From Sorghum bicolor (lineage: Eukaryota > Streptophyta > Magnoliopsida > Poales > Poaceae): a stretch of 64,000 bases of DNA. A program made the translations under genes and the position numbers. Position 1 is the first letter of the stretch; every line of letters begins with the position of its first letter. A model generated the notes under the pieces. The model was not told where the DNA came from and searched no databases. It saw only the letters and a program-made list of their open reading frames with translations. Below are positions 23,181-35,359 of this stretch, in pieces. Where the stretch lies: the NCBI RefSeq assembly GCF_000003195.3, contig NC_012871.2:3397997-3461996 (forward strand), read 5' to 3'.

Positions 23181-26100
23181 AAGGAATTTTTTGGAATTGC
23201 AATGGTTTCGCAGATAGTAAGAAATATAGATTCTTATCAGATTTAACAAAGGAAAAAGACTTAGACTTCATTGCCTTATCGGAAACAGGTCGAGCTAATT
23301 TTCCGCAATACACTTTGAATAATATCTGCGCCGGCAGAGATTTTCTTTGGCATTGCATGGCTCCAAGGGGAAGGTCCGGTGGAATGATTCTAGGCGTTCA
23401 TTTGTTAAATTTTGATGTGGGGGAAATTGAGGAAGGGGACTTTTTCATCCGTTTTAAGATTAGGCATAGAGAACAAGACTTCAAATTTAATTTGATTTCA
23501 GTTTATGGACCAGCACAGTCGGAACATAAAACACTTTTCTTATCTGAGGTTGTCCGTGTATGTTCTAAAGAAGCCTTACCTATTATCATAGGAGGCGATT
23601 TTAACATTATACGACGACCGGACGAGAAAAATAATGATAACTTTAATGATAAGTGGCCTTTTTTGTTCAATGCCGTGATTGACTCTTTAAATCTTAGGGA
23701 GTTGGAAATGTCAGGGAGAAATTTTACTTGGGCTAATCGTTTGCAGAATAAAACTTTCGAAAAATTAGATAGAATACCCGTTTGCACATATTTTGAGTCT
23801 AAGTTTCCGCATACTACTTACATGCCTTGGGAAATTTCTGACCACACTCCTTTACTTTTATCCACAAATAATCCATCCCCAGGTTATCAGCCCCAGTTCA
23901 AGTTTGAACTAGGATGGTTACTGAGAGAGGGATTTTGTGAGATGGTTATTGATTTGTGGCAGAATACACATGTCAGCGGCTCGCCAATAGAAAGATGGCA
24001 AGCTAAAACTAGAAGGCTTCGCCAACACCTTAGAGGATGGGCAAAAAATGTGAGCTGTGCGTACAAACTAGAAAAGACGAGCATTCTGAACAAGTTGGAT
24101 GAATTAGATAAAAAATCAGAGATCACCTTACTTACTCAGGATGAACTGAATATCAAATATGTGCTAAACGAGAGACTAGCAGAGTTATTAAGGGAAGAGG
24201 AACTTAAATGGTACCAAAGGGCCAAAGTCAAACATCTCCTAGAGGGAGATGCAAACACAAAATATTTTCACTTCTTAGCCAACGTTAGACACCGTAAAAC
24301 TCGTATTTTTCAGCTCGAATATGGTAGTAATATAATTACTGGTGATGCCCAACTCAAAGAGCATATCACCAGTTACTTTAAAAACCTCTTCGGAACCTCA
24401 GAGATGTCTCCCATTATGTTAGATGAGACACAAATTGAGGATATCCCGCAAGTTTCTCAGATAGAAAATGAGTATTTGACAGAATCTTTTACACAAGAGG
24501 AGGTGAGGGTTGCAATATTTCAAATGGAACATAATAAGACCCCAGGGCCGGATGGTTTCCCAACAGAGTTTTATCAGGTGTTCTGGAATATAATAAAAAG
24601 AAGATCTGATGGCTCTGTTCACAGATTTCCATCACGGAAATTTACCGCTAAACCGCCTTAATTTTGGAAATCTAATTCTTTTGCCAAAAAAGAAAGATGC
24701 GAAAGTCATTCAGCAGTACAGACCGATCTGTCTACTAAATGTGTCTTTCAAAATCTTTACAAAAGTTGCAACCAACAGGCTGTCTACCGTAGCACAAAGG
24801 TTAATCAGACCGACCCAGACGGCTTTTTTGCCAGGGAGAAATATTATGGAGGGTGCGGTAATCCTTCATGAGACAATTCATGAGCTTGACTCAAAGAAGA
24901 AAGATGGAGTCATTTTTAAAATTGATTTCGAAAAGGCGTACGATAAGGTTAAGTGGAGTTTTCTACAGCAAACGCTGAGAATGAAAGGATTCTCGAAAAA
25001 GTGGTGCCATTGGATAGAAAGCTTTACGGAAGGGGGTAATGTCAATATTAAGGTCAATGATCAATTAGGTTCTTACTTCCAAACTAAAAAAGGCTTGAGA
25101 CAAGGTGACCCACTATCGCCCATACTATTTAACATAGTAGTCGACATGCTGACCATCCTTATTGCCCGAGCGAAAGCAGATGGGCAGGTCGAGGGGGTTA
25201 TTCCAAACTTAATTGAGGATGGGTTGTCTATCCTTCAATACGCGGATGACACAATAATTTTCATGAGTCATGATGCTCAAAAGGCGATAAATATGAAATT
25301 TCTACTAAGTACTTTTGAACAAGTGTCGGGCTTGAAGATAAATTTTCACAAAAGTGAAATATTTTGCTTTGGCAAGGCTAAAGACCATGAAGATTTTTAT
25401 TCGCAGTTGTTTGGATGTGTTATTGGTAAATATCCTTTTCGTTACCTAGGCCTACCTATGAACACTAGGAAGTTGAACAATAAAGATTGGAAGATAATTG
25501 AAGATCGAATAGAAAAAAGACTGAGCGGCTGGAAAGGAAAGATGCTTTCAGTGGGGGGACGCTTGGTTTTAATAAACTCGGTGTTGTCTAGTCTACCGAT
25601 GTTTATGATGTCTTTTTTTGAAATGCCGAGAGGGGTATTAGAAAAAAATTGACTGCTTCAGATCCCGCTTCTATTGGCAGAATGATCAACACAAACGAAA
25701 ATATAGGTTAGCTAAATGGGAGGTTATGTGTCAACCCAAGGACCAGGGAGGTTTGGGAATACAAAATTTAGAAACCCAGAATAAATGTTTATTAAGTAAA
25801 TGGCTATACAAATTATTGAATGAAGATGGCATGTGGCAGGAGTTACTAAGAAATAAATACATCAAAGATAAGACTATAGGGAGTTGTGTTAAAAAACCAA
25901 CATATTCTTATTTCTAGAAAAGTTTAATGAATATTAGAGATTCTTTCTTGGAACTTGGCTCGTTTAAGATAAAGGATGGGTCTCAAACCAGGTTCCGGTA
26001 CGATACTTGGTTGGGAAATATACCGCTCAAAGACAAATTTCCTTCACTGTTTAGTATAGTCAGAAGCAAACAAGATTTAGTAGCACAAGTGCTTAGGTCT

Positions 26101-26727
26101 GTCCCTTTTAATATTTCCTTCAGAAGAAATTTAGTAGGGGCAAATCTAAGAGCTTGGCATAGAGTTGTTTCATCTGCACTAGATATTAATTGGTCGGAAC
26201 AAAGGGATGTCTTTGTGTGGAGCTTGAACGCATCTGGAACTTTTACAGTCAAGTCCATGTATGCCGCGATAATTAACAATGGAGTTAGAGTGTCACAAGA
26301 CATTTGGCAAATCAAAATACCAATGAAAATTAAAATATTTCTCTGGTATTTAAAAAAAGGTGTGGTTTTAACTAAGGATAATTTACTTAGACGACAATGG
26401 AAGGGTGACAACCATTGTTGTTTTTGTCATATTCCTGAAACAATAAACCATCTCTTTTTTGATTGTGTTTATGCCAAATTCCTATGGCGTTCTATACATT
26501 TACTTTTTGGTTTAGCGCCTCCAACAGATATGAGTGATCTTTTTTTAGTTTGGTCAAAAAATGGACACAAAAAGTATAACTCATTGTTATTAACAGCGGC
26601 AGCTGCACTTTGTTGGGCAATCTGGTTAAGCAGGAACGAAGTGGTTTTTGATAAATGTAGACCAAAAACTTTCTTGCAGGTACTCTTCAGGGGAACGTAT
26701 TGGCTCCGACAGTGGGCAAGTCTGTAG
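23177..26727 (+). pseudogene. LINE ORF2 (endonuclease / reverse transcriptase), broken
   Basis: The ATG at 23177 overlaps the ORF1 stop. The endonuclease lies at 23177-23870: IFWNCNG, LSETG with the catalytic Glu, GGDFNI, and SDHTPLLL. The reverse transcriptase lies at about 24600-25650: PKKKDA, QYRPICLLN, FEKAYDKVKW, RQGDPLSP, and the catalytic YADD. The zf-RVT region is near 26320-26500 (CCFCH followed by HLFFDC). Breaks: a frameshift near 24590-24610, another in the A-run near 25645, and an in-frame TAG at 25915-25917 where the flanking sequence still reads through in the same frame. The remainder ends at 26727. Confidence 0.9.
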
Positions 26728-26921
26728 CGGCATGGTCCAAGTTGGCAGCTTTGCATTTTTTTTAGTTCCAATGGGTGGTTGTCCTCAAGATATATTGGTC
26801 ATGTTTAGCTTAAACCTTATTTCCTTTTGGTTTTACGATAGTGGACTGCATGAGTATTTGTGTTCACTAGCGGAACTATGTAATAATTGGCCGGGTATAC
26901 AATATCCATTATCTAAAAAAA

Positions 26922-26938
26922 AAGTAATCTCTTCTTCT
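26922..26938. repeat. LINE target-site duplication, right copy
   Basis: AAGTAATCTCTTCTTCT, identical to 19608-19624; the first two A may belong to the poly-A tail. Confidence 0.85.
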
Positions 26939-27009
26939 TTAACAGTGAGCAATGTTAACAATTACCACCTACTGGAAACTTATGGTGTCTGCAAAGGCAT
27001 CAACCAAAT
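26939..27009. repeat. Block B2, part right of the LINE
   Basis: It aligns with 4626-4691 (TAACAGYGARCAATGTTAAC and AAAGGCATCAA). It lies about 80 bp beyond the DUF1365 stop codon, so it is probably 3' untranslated or flanking sequence of that gene. Confidence 0.7.
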
Positions 27010-27090
27010 CAAATTGTGATGTTTGGTCGCGCAGGGGAGCACCAGACCGTATTTGAATGAACACAAAATTGCATATCTGAGTTTTCTTTT

Positions 27091-30000
27091 TCATGACCAA
27101 GGCCACTGAGCGTCCATCCAAACGCACCACCTCTTCGTGATGTTCTCATCGCACTTGCCATCTACATGGTTCGTGGTTCCGGCCGTCTTTTCTGCGGTTC
27201 TGCTTCTCTGGCTGTTCACCTTCTGCCTCTGACGGAAGATGCAGGAGGCACGGAGCTCGAGGTCACGCTCCAGCGCTTCGTCCCTGTAACTCGGGTTCGA
27301 ATACCTGGGATGGTCTAGGAACTTGACGTTCTTCAGCCACAGTCTGAGGGCCTGGATAACAGCAGCAGCAGGGCACCGGTAAGATTAGGCAGAGAACAAG
27401 AGCTAAGTGAGATGAATGTATCAGCAGCTCATGCGTGTAGTACACGTTATGCATGAAATGATTCTAAGGACAATTGAGATGCTGACGACGACATGTCAAC
27501 CGAAGCAGGTTCGGATTGCCAGTCATGAGTGATCAGTTGGTGATGATGTATCAACAAATGAAATGCCATATATTCACTGTCCACTTCAACTTTTCCTACT
27601 ACAGCTGCTTCTTAAAAAAATTTGATAGTATGTAACAGAAGTCTTCTGAACCATTAGCAGTTCACAGCATTGAAGTATGTGATTAGAGGGGATGCCTCAT
27701 CTACTAAACTACGAAACTTTGTTAAAGCAAAAGATAAACCTACCTTCGATGTGAATAGCTTGCACAAATTGAGTCTAATGGATGTGGTCTGATATCAGGA
27801 TTCAGGATAATGAGAATGGTCACCGGAGCCTTATTTGAAAGCATAAGTGCACTGTGGCCATGTCGTTCTCCGTAATGGGGTTGGGATCTGCTCGAGAGGA
27901 GGGTCTAAAGCACATGTACAGCTTAAAGTTGCCAATAAAATTATGGTTTGTTTGCTTGTTAGAACCTAAAAAAGATTACATGTTTGCAAGAAGTATTGCT
28001 TCCGAAAAGAAAACTCTGGAGACAGTGAGTAGATGCAATGCAACCAAAAAGAACAGATGGGACATGGTTTTCATGTATGTGCTACCAGGAATTCTATTGG
28101 AAGCTAGTTGTTGAGTTCCTCAAGGCTCAGTTAGACCTTGTCTGTTAAAGTGCTCTTAAGCAAATCTGACAGGCTTGTGTATCTAAAATGAAGGTCTCCA
28201 TTTCATGGCTCATGTTAGGCTAGTTTCAACTTTCCTATATGGTAGACTTTCAGATTTATCAGTTCTGTGCATCGCATTTGCTCTCAATATAGGAAGGCTA
28301 TCATGAGAAATGGACTGAAGAACCCCTCGCGAGGGAGTAAAAAACTAATAAAAGTATGCTGGAATGCTACCAGGTCATATGGCATTCAATCATTTACAAG
28401 TTTGGTTCCCCTCAGAGTGTATGCATGGGATGTTAGTGTGACTGGTGCAAGATCTTGTGTCTTTGAGCTATAATGATACTCGCTGTGCCAACATAATGTG
28501 CTCTTTTTTGTAAGAATGAACCCTAATGGACCACGTTTAATTCTAATTTCATAATCCAAAGTCCAAACTTCTAGTTGCCATTTTCGTCCTAAAAAGCATG
28601 TATAAATGCACCGATACTGACCTGGTCAGTGAAGTAAACAAAGTGCTTTGAACAGACTAGGGCCAAAATTTATAGGCACATAAAAGAGAGAACTACATAT
28701 AAAAGAGAGAACAATGGCGGTGTCATCAGGAAGCAAAGGTATAGAGTACAAGATCAAGAAGGCAAGAACGTGAACTGGGAGGACATGAGGAGCAAGAGGC
28801 AGCCAGTACGAGTGCTGCCAATGAGGTGGAGCAGCCAGGGTTGTTATGGCGGCACCCACGTGCTGGCGCCCTTTTATGCTGAACATGAACAGACGAGAGG
28901 GAGGAGGGATGCAGCGAATCACTGAGGCATGCATTCTTGTGCGTTTCTTAAGGAATTGATGATGGGCCACATGGTTCATTGGGCTTTCAGAATGGGAGCA
29001 CTAGACAGGGGTACCTAGTGGCTTTGAACACAACAATGGAGCTCATAAATCAAATCCTAGAAACTCTATCAACATCTGCAACTCAAGGCTTTCTGAAGAG
29101 TCTGCCATGACAGATATTCAAAAACAGAGGGAAGAAGAATAAAGAAAATAGCCACCAAGTTTATCTCATTTCTTACGTCAAAAAAAAGCTTATCTCATTT
29201 GTTATACTACTAATAGCCTTTTCGTTAGAGTTATTATCAGAATGGGATTATTGTTCATTATGGAAACTGCAACCATAAACTTAACCATGGAATCAGAAAA
29301 AGTTACATAACACATAGGACCTTTACCTCCCAGTATATCCATGCAGCAACTTTGTGTGGCATCAGCCAGAAGAAGGTTGCCAGCCTCAGAGAATTACTTG
29401 TCTGTCCAACCAATTTGGCATCCAAAGCTGCAGTGAAATAGTCCCCAAGTGTCGGATGCTGAACTGATATAACAACATAGAGTCTATCACCAGGGGCATC
29501 GACGCGAATACTCCAGTTGCTGAGCATATCCTACGACTCATGCCAACAGAAAGAAACCCACTTAGAATAAGCAACAGAGTTGAATGCAGTACACAAAGTT
29601 CCCAAAATTTAACTAGGCAACACACATAAGCTGAGTATCAGAATTCAGAAACATCCATTACATGATTGTGCAAAAGAATTTGCAATGAGATCAAAGATGG
29701 AACTGAAGTGAGCAAGCTAACATTTCAACTGATGTTACATCAGGTTTTGTAATAAACGTGTTCAAGATTCCTCAGTCAACACAACACGTTGTTTGAATCT
29801 GAATAAACAAGGGCATATTTTTTTAGCTGGCTTTATATTGATTTTTAACTGAGACCATACCATAAAGGGGCTGACATGCAAGGGCTTCGCGACGAGATCA
29901 GAGCCCGGTTGGAAGGTAAACATCACCCTCTCTCCCCAGGGAGTGTTTGTGACCTGGTACCAATAGCAAGAGATTAGACAGTAAGACAGTTGCAGATAAT

Positions 30001-30682
30001 CAACCTCGAACCAATGAAGACGAATCGTATGTACAATGATCTAACCTCGGCAATGCACATTCTGAGCTGTCCATCTTGTCCCTGTGATGCAGAATCGTAG
30101 CAGTAGTAAATGCTCAGCGGGTTCTGCTCGTATCCCACGCTCTTGGGTATCGTCAGAAGGTGCCTTTCATTTCATCAAGGGAAGAACAAGGCAAGTCAGC
30201 GCTCAAGGGCCATTTCGTGAAATAGAGATTTTTATAATGAGATTGCTCTGCTTTTGCAAATGTGCAACAAACTGAAGACTGTGTACAGCAAATTGTGGCT
30301 TCCCTCCAAATTTTAGAGCACCACAGGCTCGATTTATTTACAAGGAGGGTGCGAAACTTTCGCTGCGGAGAGGAGGGACTCACACGGGGCCGGAGGTGGA
30401 GGCGACGCGGCGGGCTTCGTCGGCGGAGAGGTGGCCGGGGAGCGGCAGCAGGTCGAGGTTGACGAGCGCGTAGCGCGCGGAGTACTCGAAGGCGTGCGCC
30501 GCCGGGCGCCGGCGCGAGTGCCGGACGCGGCCCTCGTAGAGCCGCGCCGCCGCGTCGTGCCCATCGGCGGGGGCAGCGCGGCCCGGGTAGCGGACGAGGA
30601 GGCGGAGGAGGAGCAGGAGCGAGTGGAAGGCGGAGGTGGCGATGGTCGCGGCCAGCGAGGCGAGCAAGTAGAGCGCCTCCAT
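27091..30682 (-). CDS. DUF1365-family protein, five exons
   Basis: Exons on the minus strand: 30682-30384, 30163-30046, 29953-29861, 29530-29327 and 27351-27091, all with GT..AG introns. Together they give 975 bp and about 324 aa in one open frame. The N terminus (MEALYLLASLAATIATSAF and a leucine run) is a probable membrane segment or signal anchor. DUF1365 landmarks follow: LYEGRVRHSRRRPA, ARYALVNLDLLPLPG, PKSVGYEQNPLSIYYCYD, TNTPWGERVMF, FHVSPFM-like KPLHVSPFM, RLATFFWLMP. The biochemical role of the plant family is unknown; bacterial relatives often lie beside lipid-modifying enzymes such as cyclopropane-fatty-acid synthases. Intron 4 is nearly 2 kb. The gene shows no break and is the best-supported intact multi-exon gene in the window. 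Confidence 0.92.
27352..29326 (-). other. Intron 4 of the DUF1365 gene
   Basis: A 1975-bp intron. Open frames inside it (27854-28114, 28626-28979) show no recognisable domain. A short part near 27418-27465 resembles 5325-5375. Confidence 0.7.
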
Positions 30683-31967
30683 TGCTGGCTTGCTGCTGCT
30701 CGGATTTGCTGAAATTAGAACTTTTTGGGGGATATATGCTAAAATTCGAATTTTTTTTGGGATATATATATGCTGAAATTCGATTTGTTCAACGTGAAAC
30801 CAACATTTGTGTGCAACGGTAGAATTTGCTTGTACCTTTGCAAATCCACACGGCCGATTAGCCTACCAATGATTGATGGGAGGCTACGGTAAAGATGGTG
30901 CATACAAGGACAATGAAATTTCGACGGGATGAACATAAAACATCTACGCAACGTCAACGTGGGATTTGTTGGGAGAGAGAAGCCGATGGATTTTTCTGCT
31001 ACATTGAACAGTCGACGTCCTGTTTTTACAACGAGCTAGGGACTTTGGAGTTTTCCTTGCGTTGAGATTATTTTGTTTGTCCTTTTACTTGATGGACGTC
31101 TTTATTTTAATCTAAATTTACTTTACTACACATTTTGGCTTTTCTAGATCGTAGTTACTTTTATGGGCTTAACTATACACTATGTGTAAATGTATAGTAA
31201 AAATAATGTCTAATGTCTATAAAAAGTTAAAACAGAATAGAAGTACACAGCAGAGCTAATTTAGATATTTGTATTACCTTTTGAGTTCCCATTTCATCAG
31301 GAAAAAAAACAAGAAGAAGAAAAGATGGTTTATTACAGCATGATGTGGTAACCTAGCGATTGGTAAATCATTGCCGTGCAAGTTGAGGAATATCCTGTTC
31401 TGTTGTGTCTCCAGTCCAGTCCTCACGGACCACAAGAGGGCCATCTCTGGTTATTGGATGGCTACACTCCACGTCTCCAACTCCATCTGAGGTCATGTCA
31501 CTATGGATAATAACATGATAATCATTTTGTTTCGCATGGAAAAAAAATAGTAAAAAGAATGATGATGATCAAATCTCTGCACCTATCTCCTCTCTCTGGC
31601 CCTTTTACAAAGTAACACAATCCAACCTTTATCTGGCTAAAAGGCATCTGAATAGATACTACAGTACATACAAAAAGAAATTTTGCAAGCTCAAAGTTTT
31701 CAGGAAACTGTTGCCACTCTGTGTGAGGAAATGCGAAGCGTTGCACTTGCAGAATGACAGAACAGCTTACTTCTTATATCACATATCAATAAGAGTCATG
31801 CAATGCACAAAGGAAGAAAAGTTACAAATACAAACTTAAGCTATCAGCTTGTCAACAAAGCAAGGAACACTTGTGCATTCAACAACAGTTCTGAACTTGG
31901 CAAGGAAGACTTGGCAGCTGCGGTCATTCTGCGGATTACCAATGGTTCTCGCTCACTCAACGAGCAG
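30683..31967. other. Intergenic between the DUF1365 and kelch genes
   Basis: No gene seen. The part next to 31967 is presumably the 3' untranslated region of the kelch gene, and the part next to 30683 the promoter of the DUF1365 gene. No clear TATA box was assigned. Confidence 0.5.
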
Positions 31968-33212
31968 CTAAGCATGCAGAATCTGGCTGCTTGAAGGTGT
32001 CAGGTCGCTGAATTCCTTAGGAGCATCCACATCTTGCCAGCAAATGGAGTAGCCTGAACTCCTGCTATCAGGATCACCAGCAGGTTCCTTCTGAACATGG
32101 CCAATCGCGACATGGAGACCTCGTCCGACGACGACGATCTTGCTGTCGAGACAACTGACCGAGAAGGGCTTCATAATCCTTTCAGGCATCGGAGGGCCGC
32201 TGACTGAGTCCCATGAATCCGCCTCTGCATCATACACTTTAACCTTCATCCTCTCATACTCTGAAATGACAAACAGGCGTCCCTCAATGACGACACTTAG
32301 CCCCGTCCACCCTTCACGCATTCCAACCGGCATCACCTCCCACCGGTCGATCTTGGGGTCATACACTTGGCCTCTCGGCGATGAGAAGAACGGCCAAGCG
32401 CATCCTTCAGTGACATAGAGCCTGCCGCCGATCACCGCAGAGTCAGACGACGCCATGTTCATCCCCATACTAGCAATGGGCTGCCAAACACCCTTCTCAG
32501 GATCAAGAACCTCGGCTGAATTGAGCTCGAACTGATCCGCGCTATACCCACCAGCAACATAAACCCGGCCATCAATCACGCCACCAGCAAAGAAAGACCG
32601 AGCAGTGAGCATCCGTGTCATGACGGTCCACCTGTTCTTATAGATGTCATACTTGAGCACGAGGTGCAGCGGGCAGTCCATGTCGGAGACGAGGCCGCCG
32701 CAGACGAGGAGCGCGCCGTCGGCGCCGTCGCCGCCGGGGGTAGCGACGCAACCGAACCCGCGCGGGCATGCCCGGTCGCGGCACGGCATGGCCGGGATGG
32801 CGTGCCACGTGAGGTGGCCCAGGTCCAGCACCTTCCACTGGATCTTGCCCGTGCAGCGGTGGAACGCGAGCGTGAAGAGCCAGGGCGTCCGGAGGCCCAG
32901 CTGCCTCCGCTGCGCGAAGAACCGGGCCTTGTCGGCGAGGAGCACGCGCCAGCGGCGGCACACCAGCCTGCACGCGTCGTGGGCGGAGACGGGCAGGCGG
33001 AGCAGGCAGTTGAGCGCCGCGTCGTCGGGCAGGCCCGGGATCAGCGGCGCCTGCTCCTCCTCCCACGACGACGGTGGCTGCTGCTGCTGGTGCTCTGGAT
33101 CCGAGGTGGAGGTGGAGGTGGCGGCGAGGCGGAACCTGGGCGTGAGCTTCATCTGGGCGTCGCCGAGCTTGTGGACGGGGGCCTGCTGGGAGGACACCCG
33201 GACGCGACGCAT
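31968..33212 (-). CDS. F-box/kelch-repeat protein, SAGL1 (At1g55270)-like
   Basis: A single-exon coding region of 414 aa from the ATG at 33212. A longer reading from 33236 would start at GTG, so the ATG (MRRVRVSSQQ) is chosen. An F-box lies at about residues 57-95 (LIPGLPDDAALNCLLRLP, then CRLVCRRWR). Kelch-type repeats follow from about residue 165, with YVAGG, YVTEG and repeated downstream Trp. F-box/kelch proteins are substrate adaptors of SCF E3 ubiquitin ligases: the F-box docks SKP1 and the kelch propeller holds the target. The overall pattern, including the VHKLGDAQMKLTPRFRLA N-terminal segment, is what I associate with the SAGL1 group, which in Arabidopsis affects cuticular wax and phenylpropanoid enzymes. 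The target in this species is unknown. Confidence 0.85.
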   Translation of the reverse strand: MRRVRVSSQQAPVHKLGDAQMKLTPRFRLAATSTSTSDPEHQQQQPPSSWEEEQAPLIPGLPDDAALNCLLRLPVSAHDACRLVCRRWRVLLADKARFFAQRRQLGLRTPWLFTLAFHRCTGKIQWKVLDLGHLTWHAIPAMPCRDRACPRGFGCVATPGGDGADGALLVCGGLVSDMDCPLHLVLKYDIYKNRWTVMTRMLTARSFFAGGVIDGRVYVAGGYSADQFELNSAEVLDPEKGVWQPIASMGMNMASSDSAVIGGRLYVTEGCAWPFFSSPRGQVYDPKIDRWEVMPVGMREGWTGLSVVIEGRLFVISEYERMKVKVYDAEADSWDSVSGPPMPERIMKPFSVSCLDSKIVVVGRGLHVAIGHVQKEPAGDPDSRSSGYSICWQDVDAPKEFSDLTPSSSQILHA

Positions 33213-34200
33213 GCTCCGAGGTAGAGGTACAAGCACCGGCCGGCCCTCCGCACGAGGAAATCAAGCCGAGAACCTCGCGAAAAAAGCTGCTTTCCTGCCG
33301 GTTAAGCCAGTGAGGAAATGAAGAAATCCCCCCAATTTCGTGGCCTCGCGAAGGAATTCAATCAATCACTGGAGTTGAACAGCCCTCCTGCCTAACACAA
33401 CAAGTAACAGAGGAATCAATCGCTGTAGAACTTTGACTCGAGAGAGAAAAAAAAAATCGCTGTAGAATGAACAAGACGTATGACGTAGTAGTAAAAAGCT
33501 CAGAGGATACTGTGAATGAAAAAACAAAACAGGAAGGAAGGGAAGTGCGCCGGATTTAGACTAACCGATGGGAATCAATCCCAATCCCAATCTCAGCTGA
33601 AGCGCATCCCACACTAACCCTAGTAGCTCGTATTCGTATCAAGTCAAGAGTCCAAAGATTGTAAAAAATCCATGGGCGCAAGCAAACACGAGCAGCAGGT
33701 CCTAATCCTTGGCCCCGAGGTCGTGGAAAACAAGACGGGGGTGCGATGACCATGACCCCAAGCAAACTCCCAAAAATAAAGAAGAGAGAGTGGGGGAAGG
33801 GAACTTGCCTGCTGGAGAAACGGCTGCCGGAAAGAGCGGACTCTTCCTCGGGGACGCCTTCTCTTCTCCCCCTAATCCGGGCGGTGGTCGCTGGCACGCG
33901 CACCGCACAGGGGGGACGGAGGATCGGAGGCGAGGAGGAGGACGCGGCCGCCGGACTACTGAAGCGGGGGAAAGACGAGGTCACCTCGCCGCCATTGATT
34001 TCGATCCGGCCTCGCCAGACGCCAGCAGCTGATGATGCGGTTGCTCCAACTCAAACCACCGCCAGCGCCGGCAGCAAGGCCGCCGCAACGCCAGACCAGG
34101 CCAGCGGGCAGCAGAGCAGAGAGGATGGAAGGGGAAGCAACCCAACCGGCCGAAGAAGCCGACGGTGAGGTCAAAGTGGGTATTTAATGAGGTTGGAGGT
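33213..34200 (-). promoter_or_regulatory. GC-rich 5' region of the kelch gene, possible 5' UTR intron
   Basis: A GC-rich segment at 33660-34160 lies upstream of the ATG, as expected for a leader exon and promoter. On the minus strand a CAG|GCAAGT-like donor near 33810 and a TTAGGCAG acceptor near 33390 could bound an intron in the 5' leader. This is inference; no transcript evidence is visible. Open frames on either strand here look like by-products of base composition. Confidence 0.35.
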
Positions 34201-34330
34201 GGGGACGGGCTGGCAGTGGCAGCTCAAAGGCCTCACCTCACCAGTCAGTCACCCACCTCACGAGGCAGTGGCCAGTGTCCCTGTCACTACACAACAGACC
34301 CACGCTCTTCTCTCACTACAGGAAAAAAAA

Positions 34331-34556
34331 GGAATTGTTTAGCTTTAAAAAGTTTTTTTTAGATTTATAGTATTTTTGTTTTATTTAACAATTAGTATAT
34401 AATTATAAACTAATTAGATTTAAAAGATTTATCTCGTAATTTATTAGCAAACTGTATAATTAATTTTTATTTACATCTACATTTAATACTCTATGTATAT
34501 ATTTAAAAATTTGATGTAATTTTGAAAAGTTTTTTACCATGAAACTAAACAAGACC
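34331..34556 (-). mobile_element. Tourist-like MITE, copy F
   Basis: It starts GGAATTGTTTAGCTTT and ends AACTAAACAAGACC, with the reverse-complement family interior (CTCGTAATTTATTAGCAAACTG). The ends are decayed and no clean trinucleotide duplication remains. Confidence 0.65.
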
Positions 34557-34886
34557 CTAGTACTATAAATTACGCATTTTTTTTTCCTTTTTTTAATTAG
34601 GTGTGTGGTAGGTATGCGCGGCAGAGTGGGGTTGGTGAATAAATGAACGAATGAGTCTATCTACGTAATCGTCATCGTCAGACGTCGATTAGCTCGGTGA
34701 TGACGACGGACGGCGACGGCCTCGCCAAGCGACCGACCTGACCAACCACACCCAAATCGACGTCGACTGGAGCGGTCGTCGAGGCAGCCAGCCGCTACCG
34801 GCTGGTGATGACGTGGACGGACGAGCTAGGCTCGCAACGTGATTGGGCTTAAAAAGCTTTTAGATTTGAGGTGAAGGCCTCTAGTC

Positions 34887-35031
34887 TGCGTGTGCCTGTC
34901 TCTGTTTATTTTAGCGCGATCAACATGTCTACTTTCTAGAAATTTGGTTCCATACGTGTTATTACTAATACATTAGATTTTTAGTTCTAACAAAACTCAG
35001 CACGTAAAATAAACAGGGACAGGCACACGCA
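34887..35031. repeat. 145-bp inverted repeat (hairpin)
   Basis: TGCGTGTGCCTGTCTCTGTT at the left is matched near-perfectly by AACAGGGACAGGCACACGCA at the right. The arms extend to about 27-30 bp around an 85-bp loop. No target duplication is evident. It could be a very small MITE or a small-RNA hairpin. Confidence 0.7.
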
Positions 35032-35105
35032 TGAATTTATATGATTCGTTTTTTTTTTCTGATTTTTGAAACCATGATACTTTGTGCACGTATGCTAACA
35101 AATTA

Positions 35106-35359
35106 CTCCCTCCGTTCATGAAAGCTTCAATTCCTAGAATCCGTGCTAGTCAAACTTGTTTAACTTTGACCAACTTTATATAAAAGAGCATCAATATGTA
35201 TAACATAAAATGAGTATCTTATGAAAATATATTCAATGATAAATCTAATGGTATTAATTTGGTACTATAAATCTTAGTGTTTTTCTATAAATTTGGTCAA
35301 AGTTTTAAAAAATTGACTTAAGACAACTCTAGAAATTGCAGCTTTAGGGACGGAGGGAG
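35106..35359. mobile_element. Stowaway MITE, intact
   Basis: 254 bp with ends CTCCCTCCGT and ACGGAGGGAG and TA on both sides (35104-35105 and 35360-35361), the standard Tc1/mariner-type arrangement. The interior includes TTTGACCAACTTTATA and AAAATTGACTTAAGACAAC. Confidence 0.9.

Larger units (their letters stand above)
19625..26921 (+). mobile_element. L1-type LINE retrotransposon, near full length
   Basis: About 7.3 kb on the plus strand, bounded by a 17-bp target duplication and ending in a short poly-A (26915-26923). It has a GC-rich 5' leader, an ORF1 with zinc knuckles and an ORF2 with endonuclease, reverse transcriptase and zf-RVT parts. ORF1 and ORF2 overlap by ATGA at 23177-23180. 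Several frameshifts and one stop codon make this copy inactive. Confidence 0.9.

Noticed and set aside
32644..33321. Plus-strand and alternative minus-strand frames over the kelch gene
   Set aside because: They overlap the F-box/kelch coding exon, which has clear domains.
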